Positions 35,719 through 46,600 of a stretch of DNA of 64,000 nucleotides are shown here, piece after piece. Where the stretch lies: positions 1 to 64,000 of the forward strand of contig NZ_VRUA01000008.1 of assembly GCF_008017535.1 (NCBI RefSeq), written 5' to 3'. Both the position numbers and the translations under genes were made by a program. The notes under the pieces were generated by a model that was not told the origin of the DNA, ran no database searches, and saw only the letters and a list, made by a program, of their open reading frames with translations. Source of the DNA: Ottowia flava. GTDB taxonomy: Bacteria > Pseudomonadota > Gammaproteobacteria > Burkholderiales > Burkholderiaceae_C. Position 1 is the first letter of the stretch. Every line of letters begins with the position of its first letter.

Positions 35719-38700
35719 ATGGCCATTCACGTCGCCCTCACCCACGTCACCGACTACCGCTACGACCGGCCCGTGCAGCTGGGTCCGCAAACGGTGCGCC
35801 TGCGGCCGGCGCCGCACTGCCGCACGCCGGTGCTGTCGTATTCGTTGACCGTGCAGCCGGCGCAGCACTTCATCAACTGGCAGCAGGACCCGTTCGCCAA
35901 CTACCAGGCGCGACTGGTCTTTCCGGACAAGACCACCGACTTCCGTGTCACCGTGGACCTGGTGGCCGAGATGGCGGTCTACAACCCGTTCGACTTTTTC
36001 CTGGAGCCCTCGGCCGAGCGCTTCCCGTTCAGCTACACGCCCGAGCTGCGCGAAGACTTGGCGCCGTACCTGCAGGCCGACACGGCCACGCCGCTCGTCG
36101 CGAAGTACCTGGCCGGCATCGACCGCAGCGAGACGCCGACCATCGATTTCCTGGTGCAGCTCAACCAGCGCGTGCAGCGCGACGTGGCCTACCTGATCCG
36201 CATGGCGCCCGGCGTGCAAACGCCCGAGCAGACGTTGCAGTTGGCCAGCGGCTCGTGCCGCGATTCCGGCTGGCTGCTGGTGCAGCTGCTGCGCCACCTG
36301 GGCTTGGCGGCGCGCTTTGTGTCGGGCTATTTGATTCAGCTGGCACCGGACGTCAAATCGCTGGACGGCCCCAGCGGCACCGAGGTCGACTTCACCGACC
36401 TGCACGCCTGGTGCGAGGTGTATTTGCCCGGCGCCGGCTGGGTCGGCCTGGACCCGACCAGCGGCCTTCTGGCCGGCGAAGGGCACATCCCGCTGGCCTG
36501 CACGCCGCAGCCGTCGTCGGCCGCGCCCATTGAGGGGCTGATGGACGAAGCCGAGGTGCAGTTCAACCACACCATGACGGTGACGCGCCTGCTGGAAACG
36601 CCGCGCGTCACCCTGCCCTACAGCGACGCACAGTGGGACGCCATCCTGGCCGCCGGCGACGCGGTCGATGCGCAGCTGCAGGCCGGCGACGTACGCCTGA
36701 CCATGGGCGGCGAGCCGACCTTCGTCGGCGTGGACGACCCGGACGGCCTGGAATGGAACACCACGGCGCTGGGACCGACCAAGCGCGTGTTCGCGCTGGA
36801 CCTGCTGTACCGCCTGAAAGACCGCTACGCCCCGCGCGGCCTGCTGCACCTGGGCCAGGGCAAGTGGTACCCGGGCGAGCAACTGCCGCGCTGGGCGCTC
36901 AGCCTGTTCTGGCGCGAAGACGGCCAACCGCTGTGGCAGGACGCGCGCTGGCAGGCCGACGAGCGCCAGCCGCAGAACGCCACGACCGAAGACGCGCGCC
37001 GCTTCACCGAAGCGCTGGCCCAGCGACTGGGCGTGGGCACCGCCACCGTGCGCCCGGCCTACGAAGACACCTGGCACTACCTGCAGCGGGAGCGGCAGCT
37101 GCCCTTCAACGTCGACCCCTTCGACAGCCGCCTGGCCGACGAGGCCGAGCGCGAGCGCCTGCGCGCCGTCTTCACGCAAGGGCTTGACGCGGTCGTCGGC
37201 TACGCTCTGCCTCTGCACGCCACGGCGCAGCTCGAGAACCTGCCCGAGCCGTGGCCGTCCGCCGACGGGCAGCGCCCGCGCTGGCTGAGCGCGCGCTGGT
37301 GGTTCCGCGGCGACAGGCTGACGCTGGTGCCAGGCGATTCGCCCATGGGCTTCCGCCTGCCGCTGGCCAGCCTGCCGTGGGTCAGCGATGCCGATCTGGC
37401 GCGCCACCTGAATCCCGACGGCTTTGAAGAAAAAGAGCCTCTATCCGTAGATGAATCTGCGCAGGCAGCTACAGAATCAGGAGCAATTTCCAGCCCCTCC
37501 GAAGACGGCAAGGACCCGCGCGACCGCGCGCCAGCGCGCCATGAATCCGCCGCGTGGGTGCCACGCACCGCGCTGGTGGTCGAAGCGCGCGACCCGGTGC
37601 GAGGCCACAGCGTGCTGGAGGAATTCCCCGACATCGAAGGCGATGACGACGCCGCCAACGCCGCCCGCGCTGCGCGTGAGCGGCACCGCGCAGCGGTCGA
37701 GCGCTTCGCCCCGGTGGCCGGCGCGTCGCGCGTGCTCTACGTCTTCATGCCGCCGCTGGAGCGGCTGGAGGACTACCTCGACCTGTGCGCCGCCATCGAA
37801 GCCACCGCCGCCGAGATCGACCAGCCCGTGGTGCTGGAAGGCTACCCGCCGCCGCGCGACCCGCGCGTGAAGATGCTGCAGATCACGCCCGACCCCGGCG
37901 TGATCGAAGCCAACGTGCAGCCCGTGGCCAGCTGGCGCGAACTGGTTGGCAACACCGAATTTCTGTACCGCGCCGCGCACGAAGCGCGCCTGTCGGCCGA
38001 AAAGTTCATGACCGACGGCCGCCACACCGGCACCGGCGGCGGCAACCACGTGGTGCTGGGCGGTGCCACGCCGGCCGACAGCCCCTTCCTGCGCCGGCCC
38101 GACGTGCTGGCCAGCCTGCTGGTGTACTGGCAGAACCACCCGTCGCTGTCCTACCTGTTCAGCGGCCTGTTCATTGGCCCCACCAGCCAGGCGCCGCGCG
38201 TGGACGAGGCGCGCGACGACCAGTTGTACGAATTGGAGATCGCCCTGCAGCAGCTGCGCGCGCAGACCGGCGCCGCGCCGGGTGTCGTGCCCGAAGCCGG
38301 CGCCGTCGCGCCCTGGCTGGTCGACCGCACGCTGCGCAACCTGCTGGTCGACGTCACCGGCAACACGCACCGCAGCGAGTTCTGCATCGACAAGCTGTAC
38401 GCACCCGAAAGCCCCACCGGGCGGCTGGGCCTGCTGGAGTTGCGCGCGTTCGAGATGCCGCCGCACGCGCGCATGGCGATCGTGCAGCAGCTGCTGATCC
38501 GCGCGCTGGTGGCGCGCTTCTGGCGCACGCCGTACCCGCGCGCGCCGATCCCTTGGGGCAATGCGCTGCACGACCGCTTCATGCTGCCGGCCTTCGTGCA
38601 GGCCGACTTTGCCGACGTGCTGGCCGAGCTGCGACAGACCGGCTTTGCGCTGGAAGACGCATGGTTTGCGCCGCACCAGGAGTTCCGCTTTCCGCTGGTC

Positions 38701-39255
38701 GGCGAGCTGGACCTGCCCGGCCTGCGACTGACGCTGCGCCACGCGCTGGAGCCCTGGCACGTGATGGGCGAGCAGAACGCCGGCGCCAGCACGGCGCGCT
38801 ACGTCGATTCGTCGGTCGAGCGACTGCAGGTGCAGGTCAGCGGCTTCAACGCCGCGCGCTACGTGCTGGCCTGCAACGGGCGCGCGGTGCCGCTGCAGCC
38901 GCTGGGCGCCGAAGGCAGCTACGCGGCGGGCGTCCGCTTCAAGGCGTGGAACCCGTGGTCGTCGCTGCACCCGTCGATCGAACCGCAGGGGCCACTGACT
39001 TTTGACGTGATCGACAGCTGGAACCAGCGCAGCGTGGGCGGCTGCCGTTACCACGTGGCGCACCCCGGCGGGCGCAACTACGGCAGCTTTCCGGTCAACG
39101 CCTACGAAGCGGAAAGCCGCCGCCTGGCGCGCTTTTCGGTGGTCGGGCATTCGCACGCGCCGTCGGCCCTGACACCCGACGATGCAGCGCGCGCCGGCAG
39201 CCGCGCGTTTCCGTTCACGCTGGACCTGCGCCGCCACGCCCGCCCGCGCGCCTGA
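35719..39255 (+). CDS. Large transglutaminase-like protein with DUF2126
   Basis: A 1178-residue protein. The N-terminal 300 residues are a transglutaminase-like cysteine protease domain: ASGSCRDSGWLLVQLLRHLG (Cys), LHAWCEVYLPGAGWVGLDPT (His and Asp). A DUF2126 region follows (GGEPTFVGVDDPDGLEWNT, WYPGEQLPRWALSLFW, KFMTDGRHTGTGGGNHVVLG, EFCIDKLYAPESPTGRLGLL). It is cytosolic, with no signal peptide. Such proteins occur with ATP-grasp and alpha-E partners and are predicted to process or ligate peptides. Residues about 578-590 (ESAQAATESGA) come from a dispersed repeat within a poorly conserved loop. The ATG at 35719 starts MAIHVALTHVTDYRYDRPVQ. Confidence 0.92.
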   Translation: MAIHVALTHVTDYRYDRPVQLGPQTVRLRPAPHCRTPVLSYSLTVQPAQHFINWQQDPFANYQARLVFPDKTTDFRVTVDLVAEMAVYNPFDFFLEPSAERFPFSYTPELREDLAPYLQADTATPLVAKYLAGIDRSETPTIDFLVQLNQRVQRDVAYLIRMAPGVQTPEQTLQLASGSCRDSGWLLVQLLRHLGLAARFVSGYLIQLAPDVKSLDGPSGTEVDFTDLHAWCEVYLPGAGWVGLDPTSGLLAGEGHIPLACTPQPSSAAPIEGLMDEAEVQFNHTMTVTRLLETPRVTLPYSDAQWDAILAAGDAVDAQLQAGDVRLTMGGEPTFVGVDDPDGLEWNTTALGPTKRVFALDLLYRLKDRYAPRGLLHLGQGKWYPGEQLPRWALSLFWREDGQPLWQDARWQADERQPQNATTEDARRFTEALAQRLGVGTATVRPAYEDTWHYLQRERQLPFNVDPFDSRLADEAERERLRAVFTQGLDAVVGYALPLHATAQLENLPEPWPSADGQRPRWLSARWWFRGDRLTLVPGDSPMGFRLPLASLPWVSDADLARHLNPDGFEEKEPLSVDESAQAATESGAISSPSEDGKDPRDRAPARHESAAWVPRTALVVEARDPVRGHSVLEEFPDIEGDDDAANAARAARERHRAAVERFAPVAGASRVLYVFMPPLERLEDYLDLCAAIEATAAEIDQPVVLEGYPPPRDPRVKMLQITPDPGVIEANVQPVASWRELVGNTEFLYRAAHEARLSAEKFMTDGRHTGTGGGNHVVLGGATPADSPFLRRPDVLASLLVYWQNHPSLSYLFSGLFIGPTSQAPRVDEARDDQLYELEIALQQLRAQTGAAPGVVPEAGAVAPWLVDRTLRNLLVDVTGNTHRSEFCIDKLYAPESPTGRLGLLELRAFEMPPHARMAIVQQLLIRALVARFWRTPYPRAPIPWGNALHDRFMLPAFVQADFADVLAELRQTGFALEDAWFAPHQEFRFPLVGELDLPGLRLTLRHALEPWHVMGEQNAGASTARYVDSSVERLQVQVSGFNAARYVLACNGRAVPLQPLGAEGSYAAGVRFKAWNPWSSLHPSIEPQGPLTFDVIDSWNQRSVGGCRYHVAHPGGRNYGSFPVNAYEAESRRLARFSVVGHSHAPSALTPDDAARAGSRAFPFTLDLRRHARPRA
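37454..37489 (-). repeat. Dispersed repeat copy inside the DUF2126 gene
   Basis: ATCTGCGCAGGCAGCTACAG then AATCAGGAGCAATTT is the repeat in reverse orientation, kept in frame. Confidence 0.75.
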
Positions 39256-39298
39256 AGCCAGCCCGGCACGCGGGCCCTTGGGCGACAATAGCCGGGTC

Positions 39299-41929
39299 AT
39301 GTCTGCATCGGACACCGCATCCGAGGAATTGCGTCTCTTGCGCTCACAGTTTCAGGGCGCCAGCGGCGCACATTTTCCCCGCGCCGCCGAGGCGCACTAC
39401 GACGAGCTGTTCGGCCAGCGCGCCCGGGCCGTGACCGGCGCCAGCGCGGCCGACACGCCCCTGGCCCCGGCGTGGGCGAACTTCTTTCGCGCGCTGGGCC
39501 CGCAGGGCTGGTCGCAGCTGGACCAGCGCGCCACGCGGCTGGCGCGCCAGCTGCGCGAGAACGGCGTTTCCTACAACGTCTACACCGACGACGTGCAGTT
39601 GCAGCGGCCCTGGGCGCTCGACCTGTTCCCGCTGCTGATCACCCGTGCCGACTGGGCCCACATCGAAGCCGGTGTGCTGCAGCGCGTGCGCGTGCTCGAA
39701 ACGGTGATGGCCGATGCCTACGGTGAACGCCGCCTGCTGCGCGAAGGCCTGGTGCCCCCCGCGCTGGTGCAGGGCCACCCCGACTACCTGCGCGCGCTGC
39801 ACGGCGTGGCACCCGTCGGCGGCCAGCACCTGCACGTGGTGGCCATGGACCTGGCGCGCGGCCCCAACGGCCACTGGTGGGTGGTGTCGCAGCGCACGCA
39901 GGCGCCTTCGGGGTTGGGCTACCTGCTGGAAAACCGGCTGGCGGTGTCGAGCCAGTTTGCCGAGGCGTTCAACGCGTTGCATGTGCGGCGGCTGGCGGCC
40001 ACTTACCGCGATTTCATCGAGGGCCTCAAGCGCCTGGCGCCAGGCGGCGCCGACGCGCACGTCGCGCTGCTGACGGCGGGCCCGTACAACGAGACCTATT
40101 TCGAACAGTCCTACCTGGCACGCTACCTGGGTGTGACCCTGGTCGAGGGCAACGACCTCACGGTGCGCGGCGAGCGCCTGTTCCTCAAGACATTGCACGG
40201 CCTGCGGCCGGTGGATGCGCTGATCAAGCGCGTGGACGACGCCTGGGTCGACCCGCTGGAGATGCGCCCCGACTCGCGCCTCGGCGTGCCCGGGCTGGTG
40301 CAGGCGGTGCGCGCCGGCAACGTGCTGATGGCCAATGCACTGGGATCGGGCTTTCTGGAGTCGAGCGCGCTGCTGGGCTTTCTGCCCGCGCTGGCGCGCC
40401 GCCTGCTGGGCGAAGAACTGAAGCTGCCCGCCCTGCACACCTGGTGGTGCGGCGAACAGGCGGCCATGCAGGAAGTGCTGCCGCAACTGGCGCGTTCGGT
40501 CATCAAGCCGACCTACCCGTGGTCGCTGTCGCGCGGAACCTTCGAAGCCGGGGTCGGCCCGCTGATGGGCCCCGAACAACTGGCCGACTGGGTCGACCGC
40601 ATCCGACACACCCCGGACGAGCACACGGTGCAGGCCTTCCTGCCCACCTCGCAGACGCCAGTGTGGCGCAGCGGCCCGGAAGGCTCGCGCATGGCGATGC
40701 GCTCGTCCATCCTGCGCGTGTTCGCGCTGTCGGACGGCTCGGGCGACTGGCAGGTGCTGCCCGGTGGCATGGCGCGGCTGGTGGCTGGCGACGCCGGCAT
40801 CGCCAGCATGCAGAGCGGCGGCTCCAGCGCCGATGCTTGGGTGCTGGACGAACAGGCGCCCACCGACGAAACCGACCACAGCCCCCTGGCGCCCACCATT
40901 GCCGCCACGCCCGGGCCGCAAGGGCTGCCACGCGAGCGGCTCGTCACCAGCCGCTCGGCCGAAAGCCTGTTCTGGCTCGGGCGCTACACCGAGCGCGCCG
41001 AGAATGCCGCCCGCCTGGCGCGCATCACGCTCGAAGCACTGCACGGCGAGGAGGACGCCTCGCCCGCCATGCTGATGTGGCTGGGCCAGCTGGCCGAAAG
41101 CGCTGGCCTGACCGCCAGCGGCGAACCGGAACCGCTGCAATGGCGAGCCGAATTCGAACGCGCCCTGATTGCCCACCTGGGCGACACCCAAACGGTGCCG
41201 AGCGTCGGCTACAGCCTGTGGTGGCTGCGCAGCGCCGGCGCCGCGCTGCGCGAGCGCTTGTCGACCGAACACTGGAACTTCATCAAGCAGGCGCAGGAGC
41301 AGTTTCGCGACGACTGCGAAGCACTGAACCGCTTCGATCCGCCGGCTGCGTCGGACGCGCTGTCCGCGCTGGACCGCCTGAGCCAGAACCTCGCGGCCAT
41401 CACCGGCGCGCAGAACGACCGCATGTGGCGCGACGACGGCTGGCGGCTGCTTTCGGCCGGGCGTCAACTGGAGCGACTGGGCTTTCTGACCGACGCCCTG
41501 TCGCGCGGCTTCTACACCAACGCCGTGCACGACGCCGCGGGCTTCGGCGTGGTGCTGGACCTGTTCGACTCGGCGATCTCGTTCCATGCGCGCTACCAGC
41601 GCAGCCGCGAAATCCCGGCGCTGCTGGAGCACGTGGTGCTGAACTACCAGAACCCGCGTTCGCTGGCCTGGGTGGTGCAGACACTGAACGGGCGCCTGGG
41701 CTACCTGCACCAGCGCGAGGCGATGGGGGTTGAAAACCTGTCGCAGCGCCTGCGCCAGCCCGACATTGCGGAGCTGCCCACGCTGTGCGAGGCCGACGCC
41801 ATCGGTGATTTCGTCCCCCTGCAGGCGCTACTGCACGCACTGGGCGACGCGGCGGGCGAGCTGTCGGACGCGATCGCGCTGCGCTACTTCAGCCACACCG
41901 ACGACGCGCGCCGCAGCGTGGGGGCCTGA
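39299..41929 (+). CDS. Circularly permuted ATP-grasp / alpha-E fusion protein
   Basis: An 876-residue fusion. Residues 1-520 form a circularly permuted ATP-grasp domain (LRENGVSYNVYTDDVQLQRP, VAMDLARGPNGHWWVVSQRT, QAPSGLGYLLENRLAVSSQF, YNETYFEQSYLARYLGVTLV). From about residue 540, SRSAESLFWLGRYTERAENA opens an alpha-E domain that runs to the end. It is thus the one-gene version of the split pair on the minus strand, but the sequences differ enough that it is a paralogous system, not a recent copy. The ATG at 39299 follows the DUF2126 stop by 43 bases. Confidence 0.93.
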   Translation: MSASDTASEELRLLRSQFQGASGAHFPRAAEAHYDELFGQRARAVTGASAADTPLAPAWANFFRALGPQGWSQLDQRATRLARQLRENGVSYNVYTDDVQLQRPWALDLFPLLITRADWAHIEAGVLQRVRVLETVMADAYGERRLLREGLVPPALVQGHPDYLRALHGVAPVGGQHLHVVAMDLARGPNGHWWVVSQRTQAPSGLGYLLENRLAVSSQFAEAFNALHVRRLAATYRDFIEGLKRLAPGGADAHVALLTAGPYNETYFEQSYLARYLGVTLVEGNDLTVRGERLFLKTLHGLRPVDALIKRVDDAWVDPLEMRPDSRLGVPGLVQAVRAGNVLMANALGSGFLESSALLGFLPALARRLLGEELKLPALHTWWCGEQAAMQEVLPQLARSVIKPTYPWSLSRGTFEAGVGPLMGPEQLADWVDRIRHTPDEHTVQAFLPTSQTPVWRSGPEGSRMAMRSSILRVFALSDGSGDWQVLPGGMARLVAGDAGIASMQSGGSSADAWVLDEQAPTDETDHSPLAPTIAATPGPQGLPRERLVTSRSAESLFWLGRYTERAENAARLARITLEALHGEEDASPAMLMWLGQLAESAGLTASGEPEPLQWRAEFERALIAHLGDTQTVPSVGYSLWWLRSAGAALRERLSTEHWNFIKQAQEQFRDDCEALNRFDPPAASDALSALDRLSQNLAAITGAQNDRMWRDDGWRLLSAGRQLERLGFLTDALSRGFYTNAVHDAAGFGVVLDLFDSAISFHARYQRSREIPALLEHVVLNYQNPRSLAWVVQTLNGRLGYLHQREAMGVENLSQRLRQPDIAELPTLCEADAIGDFVPLQALLHALGDAAGELSDAIALRYFSHTDDARRSVGA

Positions 41930-41931
41930 GC

Positions 41932-42876
41932 ATGCGTCTGGCCGTCACGCACGACACCCGCTACGACTACCAGCCGCCCGTAGCGACTGCGCGGCACCTG
42001 ATCCACCTGATTCCGCCGCACACCCCGCGCCAGACGGTGCGCGACCACCGGCTGGAAGTCAGCCCCACGCCCACCGTGCGACGCGACGAGGCCGATGTGT
42101 ACGGCAACCAGCGCAGCATGATCGAGCTCGACCGCCCGCACGACGGCCTGCTGGTGCGCGCGCGCAGCCTGATCGACACCAGCGTACCGCCGCTGCCCGA
42201 GAGCAGCATGGCCTGGGAGGCTGCGCGCGAAGCCTTCCGCTACCGGGCCGAGCAGCCCTACCACGCGGCCAGTGAATTCGTTTTTCCCTCGGTTTACGTG
42301 CACCCGGGCGACGGGTTCGCTGCGTACGCGCGTGGCTGCTTCACCCCGGGGCGCCCGCTGATCGAAGCCGGGCGCGCGCTGATGCACCAGGTGCATAACG
42401 AATTCACCTACCGCGCCCACGTGACCGAGATCAACACGCCCGCGGCGCTGGCGCTGCAGCGGCGCGAAGGTGTGTGCCAGGACTTTGCCCACGTCATGCT
42501 GGCCTGCCTGCGCTCGCTGGGGCTGGCGGCGCGCTACGTCAGCGGCTACCTGCTGACCCAGCCACCGCCGGGCATGCCGCGTCTGGTGGGCAGCGACGCT
42601 TCGCACGCCTGGGTGTCGGTCTACCTGCCCGATCTGCCCGCGCAGCCGGGCAGCGACGGTCCCGGCGGCTGGTACGACCTGGACCCGACCAACGCGCGCG
42701 ATGGCTGGGGCACGCCGGGCGAGGATTTCGTGCGCCTGGCCATCGGGCGGGACTACGCCGACGTCTCCCCTCTGCGCGGCGTGATCAACGGCGCCGGGCA
42801 GCACCGCCTGCACGTGGGCGTTACAGTCGAACCGTACGAAGCCGACCAGCTGCCGCCCGAATCGCCCGCCAGCTGA
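41932..42876 (+). CDS. Transglutaminase-like domain protein
   Basis: A 314-residue cytosolic transglutaminase-fold protein. It opens MRLAVTHDTRYDYQPPVATA, the N-terminal beta domain usual in this family. The active-site segments are REGVCQDFAHVMLACLRSLG (Cys), SHAWVSVYLPDLPA (His) and WYDLDPTNARDGW (Asp). The start is two bases after the fusion gene stop, so the three plus-strand genes form an operon. It probably acts on the same peptide or amide substrate as its neighbours. Confidence 0.93.
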   Translation: MRLAVTHDTRYDYQPPVATARHLIHLIPPHTPRQTVRDHRLEVSPTPTVRRDEADVYGNQRSMIELDRPHDGLLVRARSLIDTSVPPLPESSMAWEAAREAFRYRAEQPYHAASEFVFPSVYVHPGDGFAAYARGCFTPGRPLIEAGRALMHQVHNEFTYRAHVTEINTPAALALQRREGVCQDFAHVMLACLRSLGLAARYVSGYLLTQPPPGMPRLVGSDASHAWVSVYLPDLPAQPGSDGPGGWYDLDPTNARDGWGTPGEDFVRLAIGRDYADVSPLRGVINGAGQHRLHVGVTVEPYEADQLPPESPAS

Positions 42877-42909
42877 CGGCCCCGATTTCCATCCAACCGA
42901 GACACCGCC

Positions 42910-43365
42910 ATGAGCATCCAGAGCCAACTTGACCAGCTGGGCATCACTCTGCCCCCCGTTTCCGTGCCCGCCGCAGCCTACGTGCCGTTCGTGCGCACCG
43001 GCGACCTGGTGTTCCTGTCCGGCCACATCGCCCGCAAGGACGGCAAGCCCTGGGTGGGCCGCATGGGCCAGGACATGACCACGGCGCAAGGCGCCGAGGC
43101 CGCGCGCGCCGTCGCCATCGACCTGATGGGCACGCTGAAGGCCGCCGTGGGCGATCTGGACAAGGTGCGCCGCATCGTCAAGGTGATGAGCCTGGTCAAC
43201 AGCACGCCCGATTTCACCGAGCAGCACCTGGTCACGAACGGCTGCTCCGAACTGCTGGCCCAGGTCTTTGGCGACAAGGGCGCGCACGCCCGCAGCGCCT
43301 TCGGTGTGCCCACGCTGCCGCTGGGCGCGTGTGTGGAGATCGAGCTGATCGCCGAGGTGGCGTGA
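42910..43365 (+). CDS. RidA family protein (YjgF/YER057c/UK114)
   Basis: A 151-residue trimeric protein: TGDLVFLSGHIARKDGKPWV, NGCSELLAQVFGDKGAHARS and FGVPTLPLGACVEIELIAEV, the last with the conserved Arg and Glu of the RidA/Rid family. Family members hydrolyse reactive enamines and imines or have related roles. It is longer than typical RidA and close to the subgroup with LGITLPPVSVPAAAYVPFVR at the start. It lies 33 bases after the transglutaminase gene. Confidence 0.9.
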   Translation: MSIQSQLDQLGITLPPVSVPAAAYVPFVRTGDLVFLSGHIARKDGKPWVGRMGQDMTTAQGAEAARAVAIDLMGTLKAAVGDLDKVRRIVKVMSLVNSTPDFTEQHLVTNGCSELLAQVFGDKGAHARSAFGVPTLPLGACVEIELIAEVA

Positions 43366-43400
43366 GAGCAGGCTCGGGGCACTTGACCCGGCGCGGCGTT

Positions 43401-43460
43401 TTCAGATCCAATCGGGCTCTGAGCCTACAGTCACCTGCGCGACAAGCTACCTTTTAAATA
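43401..43460 (-). repeat. Dispersed repeat copy, diverged
   Basis: TCAGATCCAATCGGGCTCTG, CCTACAGTCACCTGCGCGAC and AAGCTACC form a long variant in the gap between the convergent RidA and indolepyruvate oxidoreductase genes. Confidence 0.65.
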
Positions 43461-43508
43461 GCATCTTCGGTTCCGGCGTGGGCTTCCCTTGAGCGCCAGC
43501 GCACCAGC

Positions 43509-43539
43509 AAAAAAGGCGACCTATCGGGTCGCCCTTTTT
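43509..43539. terminator. Bidirectional terminator between convergent genes
   Basis: An A-run, GGCGACC, a four-to-five-base loop, GGTCGCC and a T-run form a hairpin that works as a terminator on both strands. It serves the RidA gene and the indolepyruvate oxidoreductase gene. Confidence 0.85.
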
Positions 43540-43562
43540 ATATCCAATCGGCGTCAAGACTT

Positions 43563-43597
43563 ACAGCCACCAGCGCAGGCAGCTATTCTTTCAATCG
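43563..43597 (-). repeat. Dispersed repeat copy
   Basis: CAGCCACCAGCGCAGGCAGC then TATTCTTTCAAT is the repeat in reverse orientation, just past the terminator. Confidence 0.75.
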
Positions 43598-43639
43598 CCT
43601 ACTGCCTGCGCTTGCGCCCGCCAACGGTGCGCTCGCCTC

Positions 43640-46600
43640 TTACGCCGTCTCGCGCTGGCTGCGGATCGCAATGCCCTTGATTTGCCCCGCCTCGGCCGTC
43701 GCGGGCCGCTGCGGCGCCGGGTAGCGCTCGGGGTTCAGGCGGTGCAGCAGTTCGGTTTCGCGCACGCGGGCCAGCGCCACGTTCGCCAGCTTGACGTGGC
43801 CATAGCCGCGCATCGACAACGGCAGCGCCGCGATCTGCGTGGCCAGCGCCAGCTGCTCGGCGCCAATTTGCGGCAGCAACTCGCGCACGCGGTCCTCGAA
43901 GCGCGTGATCAGTTCGCGCTCCATGCGGCGCTCGTCGGTGCGTCCGAACACGTCGAACACGCCGCCGCGCAGCGCCTTGCCCTTGGCCAGCCAGCGCATG
44001 GCGCGCCACATCCAGCTGCCCAGCTCGACCTTGCGCGGCGGCTCGCCCTGCTTGGCGCGGCTGAGCACCGGGGGCGCCATGTAGAAGCTCAGGCGCACGT
44101 CGCCTTCAAACTGCTGCGACAGCGCCTTTTCAAAGTGGCCGTCGGTGTACAGGCGCGCGACCTCGTACTCGTCCTTGTAGCTCATCAGTTTGCGCAGCGA
44201 CTGCGCGACGGCGCGCGTGAGCGGCCAGGCGTGTTCGTCTGCGCCCTGCAGCGTCAGCGCCTGCTCGGCCGCGTAGACCTCGCGCACCAGCTTGGCGTAG
44301 CGTTCGGCCCAGGCGGCGTTCTGCCAGGCGGTCAGGTGGCTCATGCCCTGGGCGATGAGGGCGTCGATGCCCCGCACTGCGGGCGCGTCTGGCTGGACGT
44401 GGTCGCCCAGCAGCGCTTCGCAGGCGCCGGGATCGGCCGCGGCCAGGCGGCCAAGCGAAAACGCCGCCACGTTCGACGCCACGGCCACGCCGTTCAACTC
44501 GATCGCGCGCAGCAGCGCGGACAGGCCGACGGGCACCAGCCCGCGCTGCCATGCGTAGCCCATGGCTAGGATGTTGGCGGTGACGGTGTCGCCCAGGAAA
44601 TCCTGTGCCAGCGTCTGCGCGTCAAAGGTTTCCACCCGGTCGTCGCCCGCGGCGAAGCGCAGCTTGCCCAGAAGCAGATCGGTCTTCAGGTCGGCGTCGG
44701 GGTTGCGCAGCGATTCGGCCACGGGGGTTTCGTGCACGTTGGCCAGCACGCGCGTGCGGCCGTGGCGCACGGTGCCCAACGCTTCCGGCTGCGCGGCGAC
44801 GACCGTGTCGCAGGCCAGCAGCGCGTCGGCCTGCTGGGTGTCGATGCGCACCTGGTTCAGGCGCTCGGGCACATCCGCCAGGCGCACGAAGGACATCACC
44901 GCTCCGCCCTTCTGCGCGAAACCCATGAAGTCCAGCACGCTGGCGCTCTTGCCTTCCAGGTGGGCAGCCATGGCGATGACGGCGCCCACCGTCACCACGC
45001 CGGTACCGCCCACGCCCGTGACGAGCAGGTCGTACGGCCCCGTCCAGCGGTGCAGCGCAGGTTGCGGCAGGCCATCCACCAGCCGCTTGAAGGCCGCCTG
45101 ACCGGCATCGCCCGCCAGCGCACCGGCCTTCTTGCGCAGCTTGCCGCCGGTCACACCGACGAAGCTGGGGCAAAAGCCCTTGGCGCAGGAATAGTCCTTG
45201 TTGCACGCGGTCTGGTCGATCTTGCGCTTGCGGCCGAGGTCGGTTTCCAGCGGCAGCACGGCGACGCAGTTGCTCTGCACGCTGCAGTCGCCGCAGCCTT
45301 CGCACACCGCTTCGTTGATGAACAGGCGCTTGGCCGGATCGACTAGCTCGCCCTTCTTGCGGCGGCGGCGCTTCTCGGCGGCGCAGGTCTGCTCGTAGAT
45401 CAGCACGGTGACACCATCCACGTCGCGCAACCGGCGCTGCACGGCGTCCAGCTGGTCGCGGTCGTGGAACTCGGTGCCCGCCGGGAACTTGCCCTTGATC
45501 GCGTCGTACTTGCCGATGTCGTCGGACAGCACCACGACCTGCTTGACGCCCTCGCTCTCGACCTGGCGCGCGATGGCGTCCACGCTGATGACACCGTCCA
45601 CCGGTTGGCCGCCGGTCATGGCCACCGCGTCGTTGAACAGAATCTTGTAGGTGATGCGCGCCTTGGCCGCCACCGCCTGGCGGATCGCGAGATAGCCCGA
45701 GTGGTAGTAGGTGCCGTCGCCCAGGTTCTGGAAAACGTGCGGCATCCGCGTGAAGCGCGAGTGCGACACCCAGTCCACGCCTTCGCCGCCCATCTGGATC
45801 AGGCCTTCGGTATCGCGCTCCATCCAGTTGGCCATGAAATGGCAGCCGATGCCCGCCTTGGCGGTAGAGCCTTCAGGCACCTTGGTCGACGTGTTGTGCG
45901 GGCAGCCCGCGCAGAAATACGGCAGGCGCTTGACACTGTCCGACGCGTTGCTGAGCAGCTCGGGCAGCGTGAAATCGCGCACGTGGGCGCGGCGATCGCC
46001 AAAGCGTTCGGGGAAATGGCGGATCAGCCAGTCGGCCGTCAGCTCGATCAGGCGCGAAGGGCGCAGCTCGCCCAGGCTGCTGACCAGCGGCTGGCCTTGC
46101 GCGTTTTTCTTGCCCAGGATCGCGGGGCGCGTATCGCTGGGCAGGTTGTAGAACAGCTCGCGCAGCTGGTTTTCGACGACGGCGCCTTTTTCCTCGATCA
46201 CCAGGATCTCGCGCAGGCCATCGGCAAACGCCGTGGCCCGACCCGCGTCGATCGGGTACGCCAGGCCGATCTTGTAGAGGCGCACACCGGCAACGGCCAG
46301 CATGTCTTCGGTGATTTCCAGGCGGCGCAGCACCTCCATCAGGTCGTAGTGCGCCTTGCCACAGGTGACGATACCCACCGTCGCCTGCGGCGCGGGGATG
46401 GTCAGCCGGTCGATCGAATTGATGGCCGAAAAGGCCGCCACGGCTTGCAACTTCTGCGCAAGCCGCTCTTCAATCTGTAGCGACGGAAAGTCCGGCCAGC
46501 GGTAGTGCAAGCCCTCTGCAGGCGGCTGGTGACCGGTGAGCGCGCGCACTTCGTCGGCGCTTTTCCAGGCAGCGACGCGTGCATTGATCGCGTCCAGATC

